DNA from: Coenobita brevimanus
Taxonomy: Eukaryota > Arthropoda > Malacostraca > Decapoda > Coenobitidae
DNA: 64,000 bases
Direction: 5' to 3'
Assembly: GCA_032717465.1 (NCBI GenBank)
Contig: CM064697.1
Span: forward strand, 8,897,140-8,961,139
The translations under genes and the position numbers were made by a program. The notes under the pieces were generated by a model. It saw only the letters and a program-made list of their open reading frames with translations, had not been told where the DNA came from and searched no databases. Every line of letters begins with the position of its first letter. The stretch's first letter is position 1. This document shows positions 53,016 through 62,617 of the stretch, one piece after another.

Positions 53016-53053
<38 letters not shown>
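52297..53053. repeat. Cluster of four (GT)n arrays with unique spacers
   Basis: GT arrays at 52297-52353, 52491-52563, 52751-52806 and 53019-53053. The spacers (about 137, 187 and 212 bp) are complex and GC-richer than the surroundings. The third array is bracketed by CGTAACC and GGTTACG, a short inverted repeat. Confidence 0.9.
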
Positions 53054-53054
<1 letters not shown>

Positions 53055-53168
53055 TATTCGTGTGAAAGGCCACTCGTGAAAACCTAAACACAGAATACAC
53101 CAAAGTACAAAATGATTCGGATATGCAGATGTGACTACATGCTTCTGATGCTATAATATACAGGTACG

Positions 53169-53205
<37 letters not shown>
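53169..53205. repeat. (CT)n microsatellite
   Basis: CT array of about 18 units with one interruption. Confidence 0.93.
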
Positions 53206-53209
<4 letters not shown>

Positions 53210-53339
53210 ATCAGAGGACCCCTAATTCCTCAAACGAGTCACGTGATTGGTCTACTGGCAGCCACTAGCAGACCGGGAACCAGCATAAAAGTTACCCCTA
53301 TAAAGACCAAGACCTGCCATTACCCTCTGACTTACTAGG

Positions 53340-54300
53340 GAACGGGGGGCTGAACAGGAAATGGAACAAGGGGGGAAGATATAAAAGAAGGTGGGGGGGG
53401 GGAAGCTAGAAAGAACGCAGGGCAAGAACGGATAAAAGAAGGAATGGAGTGAGAGAGAAATCGTAGGGAAATGGGTGGGGAAAGGAGATAGAGAGAAAGA
53501 ATGGTATAGGAGGAAAGAAGGGAAGGGAAGAGAAGCACAAGGGGGGACAGGAGGAACATAACAGTGAGGTGGAGGGATGGGGAGGAATGGAAATAAAGGA
53601 TGAGGAACACGTAAAGGCGGGAACAGTAGAGGAGCTAGGGGGGAAATCAGGAACCCAAAAAGGATGGTAAGGGAGAAAGAATAAAAGGAAAAAGAGAGGA
53701 AGAGAAGGAATGCAAGAGTAAAGGGGAAAGGGAAGAATAAAAAACCACCCTTACAACAAACGTTCATGCCATTACCCACAATATAACAAGTAAATACTAG
53801 CTGACATGAAACAGAAACGGTGCAGAGGTGAGGGAAAGAAAGAAAAAGGAGAGGGAAGAGGATGATGGTGAAAGGGAGATGGATGAAAGGATGACAGAGA
53901 AATGGAAGAATGTGGAAAGAAAGGGAGGAGGGAAACTGGGAGAGAGGGTGGGGGAGGGAGGCGGAAAGAATGGAGGGGAAGGGGATGATGGGGGAAAAGA
54001 AATGAGGAGGGGTGGGGAAAGAAGCGAGCAAGCAAAGTGTGTGAAGGGGAAAAAGGGAGGGAAAGACAGGAGAAGGGGAAGGAGGATGAAGACTGAGTGT
54101 GAAGGAGAAGGGGGTTCCATGGAATGAAAGAATAAAGAAGGGGGCAAGGAGGGGAAGAATTATGAGTGAAAGGAGAAGGAAAAGGGAGGGAAGGGAGCGG
54201 TGAACAGGAGGATGGACGGAGAAAGGAGACTGTGAAAAAGGAATGGGGGTTGTACAAGACGAGAAAAATAAGGAGGGATGAACAGGAAGGATCAGGAGGG
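53340..54300. repeat. Purine-rich block
   Basis: About 960 bp of G/A-rich + strand (GGGAAAGG, GGAGGG). Minus-strand Ser/Pro/Phe-rich frames up to 259 codons are composition artefacts. Confidence 0.85.
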
Positions 54301-54375
54301 AATATCGTCTTCTATATGGCTGCTTTATCTCATCGTATCGTCCTTCCCATTACCGTAGTACCAGCCAATAGTCTC

Positions 54376-54903
54376 TCATAAGGTCAAATCACCCTGAACT
54401 TCTGGCGCTGACGAGGAACGTACCCGTGGTGACTCAGGGCACCCTAGGTGGAGATTGAATTTGACTTCTTTTGCATTTATTTTTTCTTGGAAGGAACAAT
54501 CTGGCGGGCTTCTGGCCTTTGCTTCCTTCTTCCTTGCATAAAAAGGGCAGCTGAAACGGCCACCTGGGAGCCAAACCATCTCAAGCTTCCCTGCAACTCG
54601 CTGTTGGCAAAGACTCTGGTTCTGCCTTGGTGAGGCGCTGTCTGCAACATGTGGGCGCCCTGAAGCACGACCCAATGGCAATTGCTGACCTGTGGTTGAG
54701 GGGTCTGCTCGGCCAGAGAGACTGGGGTTTGTAGCAGTATTGGTAGTAGCAGCCTCACGGTCAGATGAAATGTGAGCCCAGTGGACTGCTGGCTGAAGTT
54801 GTCCTGCAGTCCACCTTCCTCCCTTGAAGGAAATGAGGGACATTAATATAACCAGGAAGTGTAGCCACCCAACTACAGCTGCCACCACGTGAAGATGTCC
54901 CAC
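54376..54903 (-). CDS. Unrecognised 175-codon open frame, low confidence
   Basis: The longest open frame in the window that is not low-complexity. It starts at an ATG (54901-54903) and ends at a TGA upstream of 54376. Residues 1-25 are hydrophobic (MGHLHVVAAVVGWLHFLVIL), which could act as a membrane anchor or signal segment. The remainder is polar, Ser/Arg/Pro-rich, with no catalytic motif, Cys pairs or repeat that I recognise. On the coding strand an AATAAA occurs near the 3' part, about 54476. The region is GC-richer than the purine block beside it and lies next to a dispersed repeat, so an unrecognised transposon or retrogene fragment is as likely as a gene. Chance openness in GC-richer DNA cannot be excluded. 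Confidence 0.25.
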   Translation of the reverse strand: MGHLHVVAAVVGWLHFLVILMSLISFKGGRWTAGQLQPAVHWAHISSDREAATTNTATNPSLSGRADPSTTGQQLPLGRASGRPHVADSASPRQNQSLCQQRVAGKLEMVWLPGGRFSCPFYARKKEAKARSPPDCSFQEKINAKEVKFNLHLGCPESPRVRSSSAPEVQGDLTL

Positions 54904-54965
54904 TCCTGCACCAGAACAACATCAACAACCCTGAATTTCTACCTTAAAAAATACAATACTTCAAA

Positions 54966-55200
54966 CTAAAGGGGCACTCATTGGAGCGCATCTCTCCGAC
55001 AAAGGGCAACGTAATTCCGGATCCAGAATCTATAATACTATCTGGATCGGTCCTAAAACATAATCGATTGTTCCTTGGGACATGGGCTATCTGCCCACCA
55101 AAGTTGGTCCAAATTTCTCTCTAAGTTTTTAAGTAATCCTGCTAACAGACAAACAAACGAACAAACAGGGGCGAAAACATACTCTCCTTGTCGAAGAGAA
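54966..55200 (-). mobile_element. Dispersed repeat copy
   Basis: GGGGCACTCATTGGAGCGC, CTCTCCGACAAAGGGCAACG, then AAGTAATCCTGCTAACAGAC: the same order as the 34229-34550 copy but shorter, because the AACCACTCTTCC segment is missing. Confidence 0.72.
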
Positions 55201-55415
55201 ATACTGTTCAGGTTATACACAAAAAATACAAGGAGAAGAATACACATACAGAAAAGAAAAGCATACATGACAGAAGGACATCGCGAAGACAAAATTACAC
55301 TATCAAAATCATTATGGATCCTATACCAGCTGTTATGTCGGTAATCAGATGGAAGACGACGGGAAGGAGATGGGCGCTGTGGAAAGGAGTGAGGCGGGAA
55401 GTGATGGGAAAATGG

Positions 55416-55418
<3 letters not shown>

Positions 55419-55508
<90 letters not shown>
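55419..55508. repeat. (GA)n microsatellite, 90 bp
   Basis: A perfect GA array of about 45 units. Confidence 0.97.
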
Positions 55509-55511
<3 letters not shown>

Positions 55512-55849
55512 TTGCAAAATAAGGGGACAGAACACTATGAAAAACGTAAAACCAGAAAGGTGGTGAATTTGTACTAAGAAATGAAACTGGGAAAAAGAAC
55601 TGAAAATATATGGGGGGTTCAATAGCCCTGTCAGCTTCCATACCTCTCTCACGCATGCATAAACCATATTTATCCACCGTCCACTTCATCTACCACACCT
55701 GCTCCCACCTTCACACTCACATACCGTATATCCTTTTACCATCCCCTTCATATCCTTTTTCACCATATGACGATGAAATCTAAGCACCCTTTCTTCAACT
55801 CTCTTGTCCACGGGTTTCCTTACTCCACATCTTTCAGGAACCATATCAT

Positions 55850-56580
55850 TTCTTATTCTATCCAGATGCGGACCTTAAAAGCGTTGGGGAACGCCACTGT
55901 GTGGTCAGCACTGGCAGCCCCACCATTCACAGTCACATGCTGTAGGCCAATGTGCTCCTTGTGCGCTCAATCCAGTCTCAAAGGACTCCTTCAGCTGGAT
56001 GCCAAGTTTGACTCACATCCTCCCAGAGCAACATGTACAGATGATAGTCGAGCCCGGCAGTGCCTTCCTCCTGTTCTGGTCCTGCACCCACAATGTCAAG
56101 TCATTCATTCTCCATGGTTTGCGGGTCTTCGTAATGCACTTGGCACTTAGGAAAGGCGCCTGTTTTCACCCACAGCTAAGATGGCAGATGCCTTCTCAAA
56201 TATAACTGAGCAGTTGACTGGGACAGGCAGAGTCTCCGCAATGCTACTTGCACCCTGGCCACCATTATGGCAACTAACAATACCCAGCTTCACCTCAAAG
56301 CAAAATTTTTTCCAGTAGTGCTTGGCCTTTCTTCCACTTCGGACATCCAAATGGCAGTAAGAGGTTCTCTTGATAGTAATTCGTGATCTTGGCTACCCTC
56401 CCAGCGGTTTTTTGATAATTTCCCACCAGTTGTAAACACAAAAAAGACCCTTGTAAGCTCCAGGTGATAAAGGAATGAATAAAATGATAATGCTTCATCT
56501 ATTAAGTCAGTGTGCAGACTCTCAAACAGGCCCTTTTTAGGGTAATTGTCATTCAAATCCAACTCAACTTTGTGTGCACA
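55850..56580 (-). pseudogene. Coding-like segment with broken frames, unidentified
   Basis: Complex non-repetitive sequence in which several minus-strand frames stay open for 60-90 codons and overlap in a way that suggests frameshifts. One reads DLNDNYPKKGLFESLH and HELLSREPLTAIWMSEVEE, another KHYWKKFCFEVKLGIVSCHN, and further on LDYHLYMLLWEDVSQTWHP, which is interrupted by single stops. The pattern suits a decayed gene or transposon read on the minus strand. The + strand also has a 127-codon frame, so strand is uncertain. I cannot name a family. Confidence 0.35.
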
Positions 56581-57127
56581 AATTGTGACATTCTAACAGA
56601 ATCCACAAAATTTGGTCGTTACCAGGCATAAGTATGCTTCCTATTCGTAAGATCTCATGAAAACCTGTGGGGGGAAAAAGGTACTCAGCTGGGATGTATC
56701 AACAATAAAATAAATGACCAAAAAAACAAAACAAAAAAAGAAATAATACCTCAAAATAAAAATATGAATCATGAAGCACTTCTGCAAAAATATTACAGTA
56801 TGTACAGAAGGCGCAGAAAATTTAGTCGCTGTACGTCTGACAACAATATTATTTGCGCTTCTTGGTTTGTATGTGCGAGCCGCTACATCAGAAGGCATAT
56901 TACCAAACCCATGTTTTTGCAAGATTTTAATAAATCTTTCCCACCCGGTCTATCAAACAGGCCACTTTGGTGTTCAGAATATGCATGCTCGGACAATTCT
57001 ATCTGCTGAATGAAAATGGTATCAATATGGGGAGGTACAAAACCTTATAAGACTTACTGTTTCTCTTTCAAATATTACAGTATATGTATATACATACTAA
57101 TAAGTAGTACCACCACATATTTACTGG

Positions 57128-57277
57128 AAAAATGGGAGAAATGGAGTTCCCCCGAGCTAAGCCCTGTATTGGACTATATAGCCCCGCTAGGGTTACAGGA
57201 GGGAGCTACCCCTCCCGGCACGTCAGCCCGGGCGAGGCTCGAACTTGCAATCCCCCGATCACAAGACCAGCGCGCTA
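57128..57277 (-). mobile_element. tRNA-derived SINE with 12-bp target duplication
   Basis: On the minus strand it begins TTAGCGCGCTGGTCTTGTGA, then AAGTTCGAGCC (box B-like) and CTCGCCCGGGC, a recognisable anticodon-arm and T-arm half of a tRNA. A non-tRNA body follows (GGGAGGGGTAGCTCCCTCC, then GGGCTTAGCTCGGGGGAACT). The sequence ACATATTTACTG occurs directly on both sides (about 57116-57127 and 57278-57289), a perfect 12-bp target site duplication. The A-box half of the tRNA head is missing, so the copy is 5' truncated or the family has a short head. Confidence 0.8.
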
Positions 57278-57849
57278 ACATATTTACTGAGTGTTCTCCT
57301 ATTTCTACATCACATGAACCTTCCGCAGTAAAATGTCAACTATGTGTGTACTAGCTGTTCTTTGTTTACTTTATATTTATGTCTGAGAGGCAAGCCACCT
57401 TGATGCCAACCAATGCAGCCCCTGGACCTGCCTTGGTGATGGCTACACTGGAAAAGTCCAACTTCATAGACACTCGCTTGGTGTCTGGGCCTCGCAAAGA
57501 CAGGAATATCGCTTCCCGGGCAAATGATGACGTCAAACACCAAGGAGAAGCAAGTTACCTTGCTCTAAAATGCTTGCTAAAGCACAGCTCAAGTCATGGG
57601 TAGTGTTGGAAACAAGAAGCATCTCTCAACTTGGTAAGCCCCATTTACTTATGGTCAATAAATCCTGGGAAGCTGTGAGATGAGGATGTTTTTGTTGTGA
57701 CCACACGCAATTAAACAACTTTTTTTTATTGTTACAGCACATTCTCTAAGTCCTGTGGCCATCAGATCTGCCTAGGAGGGAGACTGCAAAGGAGGACACA
57801 GCCACTGTGTATGGTATGCATTATTCAAAGCGAACCATCGACTTAAAGG

Positions 57850-57905
57850 AATAGGCGCGGATTCAGAGGGGGCACACCAGGCACGCGCCCTCCTGTTTGG
57901 CTGCT
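57850..57905. mobile_element. Possible DNA-transposon end
   Basis: GGCGCGGATTCAGAGGGGGC followed by GCACGCGCCCTCCTG forms an imperfect hairpin of the GGATCC-AGGGGG-CCCCCT type that I associate with ends of some animal DNA transposons. The other end was not found. Confidence 0.3.
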
Positions 57906-58199
57906 CAGAGAAGACTGGCAGCATGCAGATTATTAACTCTGAAAGCTGAACACTGGTTGAAAACAGTTTATGTACAGTAGACTAATGAAATGTAGGCCCG
58001 TATACCGAGAATTATTACCCTCTCACCTGCCCTCCCCTTCTCATCCCTTGATCCCAAGAATAGCAACTTCCCATCTCCAATTTTTTTTATCTGCCCCTGA
58101 GGAATGTTGCAGCAGAATGATGTGGGGTTGAGATACATGTGGAGACTTGTCAAATGTTATCAAGAGCTTATATAGGACACTTTACCAGCATCCCTTCCC

Positions 58200-58560
58200 A
58201 TGCCTGACAGGCCCAGGATTTGGAATGTTATTTCCCATCAAGTTATGGCCAACCCTTCACTAACAGGTAGAATTTTAAGGCACAAACCATGCCTGATTGA
58301 ACATGTCTCTATGCACTGTCTTCAACAGTGTTTCCATGATGATCTGAGTTTTCATAGTTTCTTGCCAAGAAACAGGACAAACAAAGTTCTGCAAGGAATA
58401 TTGAGTTTGGGGCCTTGAGACCTGGCAAAAGGTACTGCAGTCAGATGAGTCTACATTCTGCGACTGACAGAGCAGGTAAGTACATTTTACCAATCCTACC
58501 CAGACATGGAGCAGCACCGGCCTTTGTACACTGTTAACTCATGCTGAGCTGCAGACCTTA
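58200..58560 (+). pseudogene. Tc1/mariner transposase pseudogene
   Basis: Cut-and-paste DNA transposase remnant. One frame gives MPDRPRIWN, then VMANPSLTGR, and FHDDLSFHSFLPRN, matching the end of the paired helix-turn-helix domain. A shift gives KQDKQSSARNIEFGALRP. A further shift gives WQKVLQSDESTFC (58423-58461), whose SDES holds the second Asp of the DD(E/D) catalytic triad. A third shift continues TDRAGKYILPILPRHG. These blocks are in canonical Tc1/mariner order but need at least three frame changes and contain stops, so the gene is dead. The first catalytic Asp and the final Glu/Asp were not located, and terminal inverted repeats were not found. Confidence 0.75.
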
Positions 58561-58599
58561 GATGAGACACAATAAAGGTCTGGAAGGGCCAAGCTGCAC

Positions 58600-59580
58600 A
58601 CTTCATAATTACGAGATACAATTTACATTGACTATATAACAATGATTCAGGGTAGGCAAACTACCTTACAAAGTTTCAGCCCAGCAAGGGTTAAGACTGC
58701 TGACACCTAGTTCTGCAACAGGTGATAAAATAGGCTCTTGATATACGCTTGCTAACAAAGAGATCAACTGATTATGCAATCTTAAGATTTTAGCACCATT
58801 TTTTTTTATATACATTACCATCACCATTTTCACTTAAACACCTTTTCACACTATCCACTGATCGAACATAAACATGTCATTCGCACCAAAGTCTGTTGTG
58901 CAAAGTATGCAGGAAATGGCTGGCTCCCAGAAGGTTTGCTGCAGCTGCAAGGACAGCCCTTCTGGGAGGAGGCAGGCAGTCAAAGGGTTAGTTATGGCAT
59001 GCTTTGACTCGGTAAGATGTAAAGTTTGTTTTTGTCATGGGGTATTCCCATCCAGTGATCAGTTGTTATGAAAACTCGGTGCTTTTATATTATTGTTCAC
59101 GCAATCACTATATATATGTATTTTTTCATTATAAAGTTAAAATATAAACTGTCATTCAGAACTGTAATGCAGAGATCAATTAGCTAAGGAATATACGGTA
59201 CACCGATTTATGGCCATTAAACATTTGTTTTCTGAGCTTATTTTTCTAACTTTGGCACCACAGAATGAAGATGGTGGCCACATAAACTGAAACTGTATAA
59301 ACTATAAAGGACCAGCGTAAATGGAAGGCTTATTGTTTATAGTTTTTTGTCACATGGGCTTACCTTGATGGCCTACATGTTGCCTGTCTGACTGCAAACA
59401 GATTTTTATATGTTTGGAAATATGGTTGTGGCTTTCTTGCAGTTACTCAGATACTGCAATACAGTAAACTAATTTTAACATGATCTTCTTATTAGCTATC
59501 ATTAGAGTTCTTTATTCCAAAAATTTCCATTTCCATAAAGCCAGCAGACCCAACCATTTCAGTCTTGAGAGTCTGCACTG
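58600..59580. other. AT-rich interval, nothing recognised
   Basis: Complex AT-rich sequence. A 65-codon + strand frame near 58874 has no recognised domain. Confidence 0.5.
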
Positions 59581-59585
59581 CGCTG

Positions 59586-59982
59586 TACCTTAAAGAAATG
59601 TTCACGCTACAATGATAGGCTATACAGTGTTCAGGATACTGTACCTCTGAGAAATTTTTCTGCTACATTGTTATATTTTGTACTTCAGAAGTGTTTCTAC
59701 TATGATGATATATAGTATCGTATCCTGCACCTCAGTGAAGTTTCTATAATACTGCATCTCAATAAAAAAAATTTCTACAAATGTATATACTGCAACTCAT
59801 AAAGAAGTTTCTCTGTTACATTAATATATTGGTATCAGTATACTGTATTTCAAGAGAGGCTTTCACGCTACACTGGTTGTGTCTCTGGAATTATACTGTA
59901 CTCTACCTCATTTTTTTTTTCTTGCTATATTGATATACAGTGTACAATGCCTAAGAGGTTTTCTGTTGCCTACACTGACATA
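59586..59982. repeat. Degenerate minisatellite, about nine units of 28-55 bp
   Basis: Units start near 59586, 59639, 59678, 59724, 59752, 59790, 59843, 59896 and 59946. They share CTGTACCTCAGAGAAGTTT-like sequence followed by CTGCTACATTGATATAC. A unit-like segment (CTGTACCTCAGAGAGAAGT) reappears at about 60827-60845, just past the pogo-like element, and another (GTAACTCTGTGAAAAGTTT) at about 61142, past the SINE-like element. Confidence 0.7.
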
Positions 59983-60816
59983 CAGTAGACCCTTTCAATA
60001 CCAGATCAACTGGGGGAAAGCCCGATCCGATAAAGCCGATAATTCACTAAGTCTGATGGTCCACCCCTGAAGTGGGATTTCAAGTGCTGTACACAATGGA
60101 AAATGAATAAAATAGCACATTCTAGTACTAAAAATGAAAAATATACCCACTTGACACTAATCTGATCCATAATTTCACACTCCTGTCATAGCACTTATTC
60201 ATGACTTGCCCAAGTGGGTGGGAATAACAGACACCAGCGTTGAAGACTGTGTTTCGGGTCATTTAGCCTGCAGGACGCAATCTGGTAGGCCTGTGTCTCA
60301 TGTCCCAAGTAACAAATGATATACAGTAACTAAGTTAAATGCAAAAAAGTGTCTGGTGGACCCAAAGTTGCCTGGTGAGTCCGTGTAGTTTTTTTCCATT
60401 TGCCGTGTTTCGAGTCATTCAGCCCACAGGACGCAATCTGTTACATCTGCGTCATATGCTCCAAGTAACAAATAATGTATGGTAACTACGTTAAATGCAA
60501 AAAGGTGTCTGGTGGACCCAGAGTTGCCTTGTGGGTCCGTGTAGTTTTTCCCATTTGCCGCGTTTCGAGTCATTCAGCCAGCAGGATGCAATCTATTAGG
60601 CCTGCGTCATATGCCCCAAGTAACAAATAACATACGGTAACTACGTTAAATGCAAAAAAGTCTGTGATGGACCCAGAGTTGCCTAGTGGGTCTGTGTAAT
60701 TTTTCCCATTTGCCAGATGGTATCCGATATGTACAACAGTTTGTTCGGGGATCCTCAAAAAGATCGTTAAATCATATATCCGACCTAGTGGGGTATGGCA
60801 GAGCGAGGGTTTACTA
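59983..60816. mobile_element. pogo/Tigger-like non-autonomous DNA element
   Basis: The left end is TA then CAGTAGACCCTTTC; the right end read inward is TA then TAGTAAACCCTCGC, an imperfect inverted repeat of about 14 bp with TA at both borders as in Tc1/mariner/pogo elements. Subterminal CCGAT/CCGATAA and TCCGAC motifs recur at both ends. The 834-bp interior has no transposase and is mostly a three-unit tandem repeat. It interrupts a minisatellite that resumes on the far side. Confidence 0.6.
60249..60714. repeat. Three-copy 155-bp tandem repeat
   Basis: Units at 60249-60404, 60405-60559 and 60560-60714, each starting G(T/C)GTTTCG(A/G)GTCATT(C/T)AGCC, passing AAGTAACAAAT and GTTAAATGCAAAAA, and ending CCATTTGCC. 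Lengths are 156, 155 and 155 bp, with few substitutions. Confidence 0.95.
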
Positions 60817-60845
60817 TATAACTTTCTGTACCTCAGAGAGAAGTC

Positions 60846-61135
60846 TACGACCAGATGCCACAAGGCACTTAACTGTGGTGCTTATCTCCATAACTCAGGT
60901 CTATGATTCAGTGGTGAATTATTTTCCAACTTTCCTTGGATATGAAATCACTGCATCACACAAGGCACCACAGTTATCTCCCTTTGGAGCTGCCCTAGGT
61001 ACTCATTTTACTGACCAAACCACATAGGGTGGATGGACACCCGAGTCACGATGTCGGCTGCCTGCACCAGGATACAAACCCAGGCACAGGGGCTGACTAT
61101 GTCACAGTCCGTAATGCTAACCACTCTGTTATCTC
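60846..61135 (-). mobile_element. SINE-like element with tRNA(Ser/Leu)-like head
   Basis: The minus strand begins GATAACAGAGTGGTTAGCA, then TTACGGACTGTGACA, and reaches CTGGGTTTGTATCCTGG, which resembles box B. The GAGTGGTTAG D-arm and a long variable region resemble Ser/Leu tRNAs. The body continues through GTGACTCGGGTGTCCATCC and GTACCTAGGGCAGCTCC to about 60846. Boundaries are approximate; no clear target duplication was found. Confidence 0.55.
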
Positions 61136-61180
61136 TGATATGTAACTCTGTGAAAAGTTTTCTCTACTACAATGAATGAA

Positions 61181-61258
61181 ATCCAGTGTGGGAGAAAGTT
61201 TTTCATGTTGGTCAGTGAAAATCCAGTGTGGGAGAAAGTTTTTCATGTTGGTCAGTGA
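61181..61258. repeat. 40-bp tandem duplication
   Basis: Two near-perfect copies (starting at 61181 and 61221) of a 40-bp unit beginning ATCCAGTGTGGGAGAAAGTT. Confidence 0.95.
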
Positions 61259-61259
61259 T

Positions 61260-62610
61260 AAGGTGTCTGTAATACACTACATGAAATCACTGGGGACAAA
61301 AGTTTTTATGCACTTAATTTTAGCTAAAATCTTAACTACATTCTGATCTCATTACTGTAACTATGTTGCTCTGTTTTGGGTTAGCATTACCTGAAAATCA
61401 TGTTAATGAACTCAATAAACTAATATAACAGTATCAGCCATATACAGTAGACAAAGGAAATTATATGTACTCATACACCAGGAGGGTTACACAAGCAACA
61501 GAGCCATGCTACATTTGCAGTGACAAAACTAAATTAATCTTTCCTATTAAATGTTTATCAGCCCTGTAGCAAAGAAAATAAAAAGGGCCTTAAAAACACA
61601 AATGACCATACACATTATACTGAAATAATACTAAAAGCTACCTGGTGTTTGGGGGGTAATCTGGATTTAACTTTAGAAAAAAAAAATTATATGTGCTGGG
61701 TACATACAGTAATATTTTCAAGGAACACTTTTCTATATGACAGGGCACTCTCCTAGATTTGCACCAGAATCTGATTTGCATCATCTAATATTTAATATTT
61801 AAGTACGGTAAATAAAATTTTTCAAAACTTGGCAACTTTATGATTTTCATACTCTGGAAAAATAGTTTAACTTCCCTTATTATGGAAATTCTTCTTTTCT
61901 AAATCGGAATTTCAACGTACCGGTAATATTTTCATGGGAACTCAAAAGCTGTTGGACTACTGGGGTATGTAATGACTTACCTCCACCTTAAACACAAAAG
62001 GTCTAGGGAGCTCCATCTTCTCCACCATGTTAGGCTTATACAGCACTGTACTGAACTTTTCAATATCCGAGTCAGATTTTGGTCACTACCATTGTCAGCA
62101 ACACTGAAACTCTGAAAAAAAAAAAAAATGCTGAAACATAAGGTGGCTGCCAAAACCGAGAAATTACGTTTATAGGAAAGGTAAACTTACCTTCATCAAA
62201 CACTGAGATCTTTAAACAACTTGTAAACACACCAAGACCTTTAAACGAGTAGTGTACACACCGAGATCTTTAAACGACTGGCAGTGCTGCAAGTTTTCCT
62301 GTCAATTAACCTCCCCAAACACATTTAGCTCTTCATGGATATCTCTGATTCATTGTTACATCATCTGCAAGTTATACAAAAGTGCTAGTCGAGTACTTAC
62401 GCTGAAAATCGGAGATAACATAGAGACGCCTCACCAGCACTCACGAATACCAAAACATGAATGACGCGCATTCGAATTGGTGAACATGGTTTTAACTGAT
62501 AACTTACGTGGCTAGAAGGAAACACCCCCATCAGGCGTAAAAATAATTATAACACATATATTTGCAATGCTTCTTACATGATCACTGTCTTTCGCAACTG
62601 CTGTACTTAC
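61260..62610. other. AT-rich interval, no gene recognised
   Basis: Complex AT-rich sequence. A short near-repeat pair containing AGATCTTTAAACGA occurs at about 62200-62280. Nothing coding recognised. Confidence 0.5.
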
Positions 62611-62617
62611 CTTGCAG

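Noticed and set aside
57240..57280. A possible genuine tRNA gene on the minus strand
   Set aside because: Only the anticodon and T-arm half is present, the acceptor stem cannot close, and the segment lies inside a unit with a 12-bp target duplication, so it is a SINE head.
60249..60714. CRISPR-like array from regularly spaced repeats
   Set aside because: The 155-bp units are contiguous tandem copies without unique spacers, and the DNA is eukaryotic.
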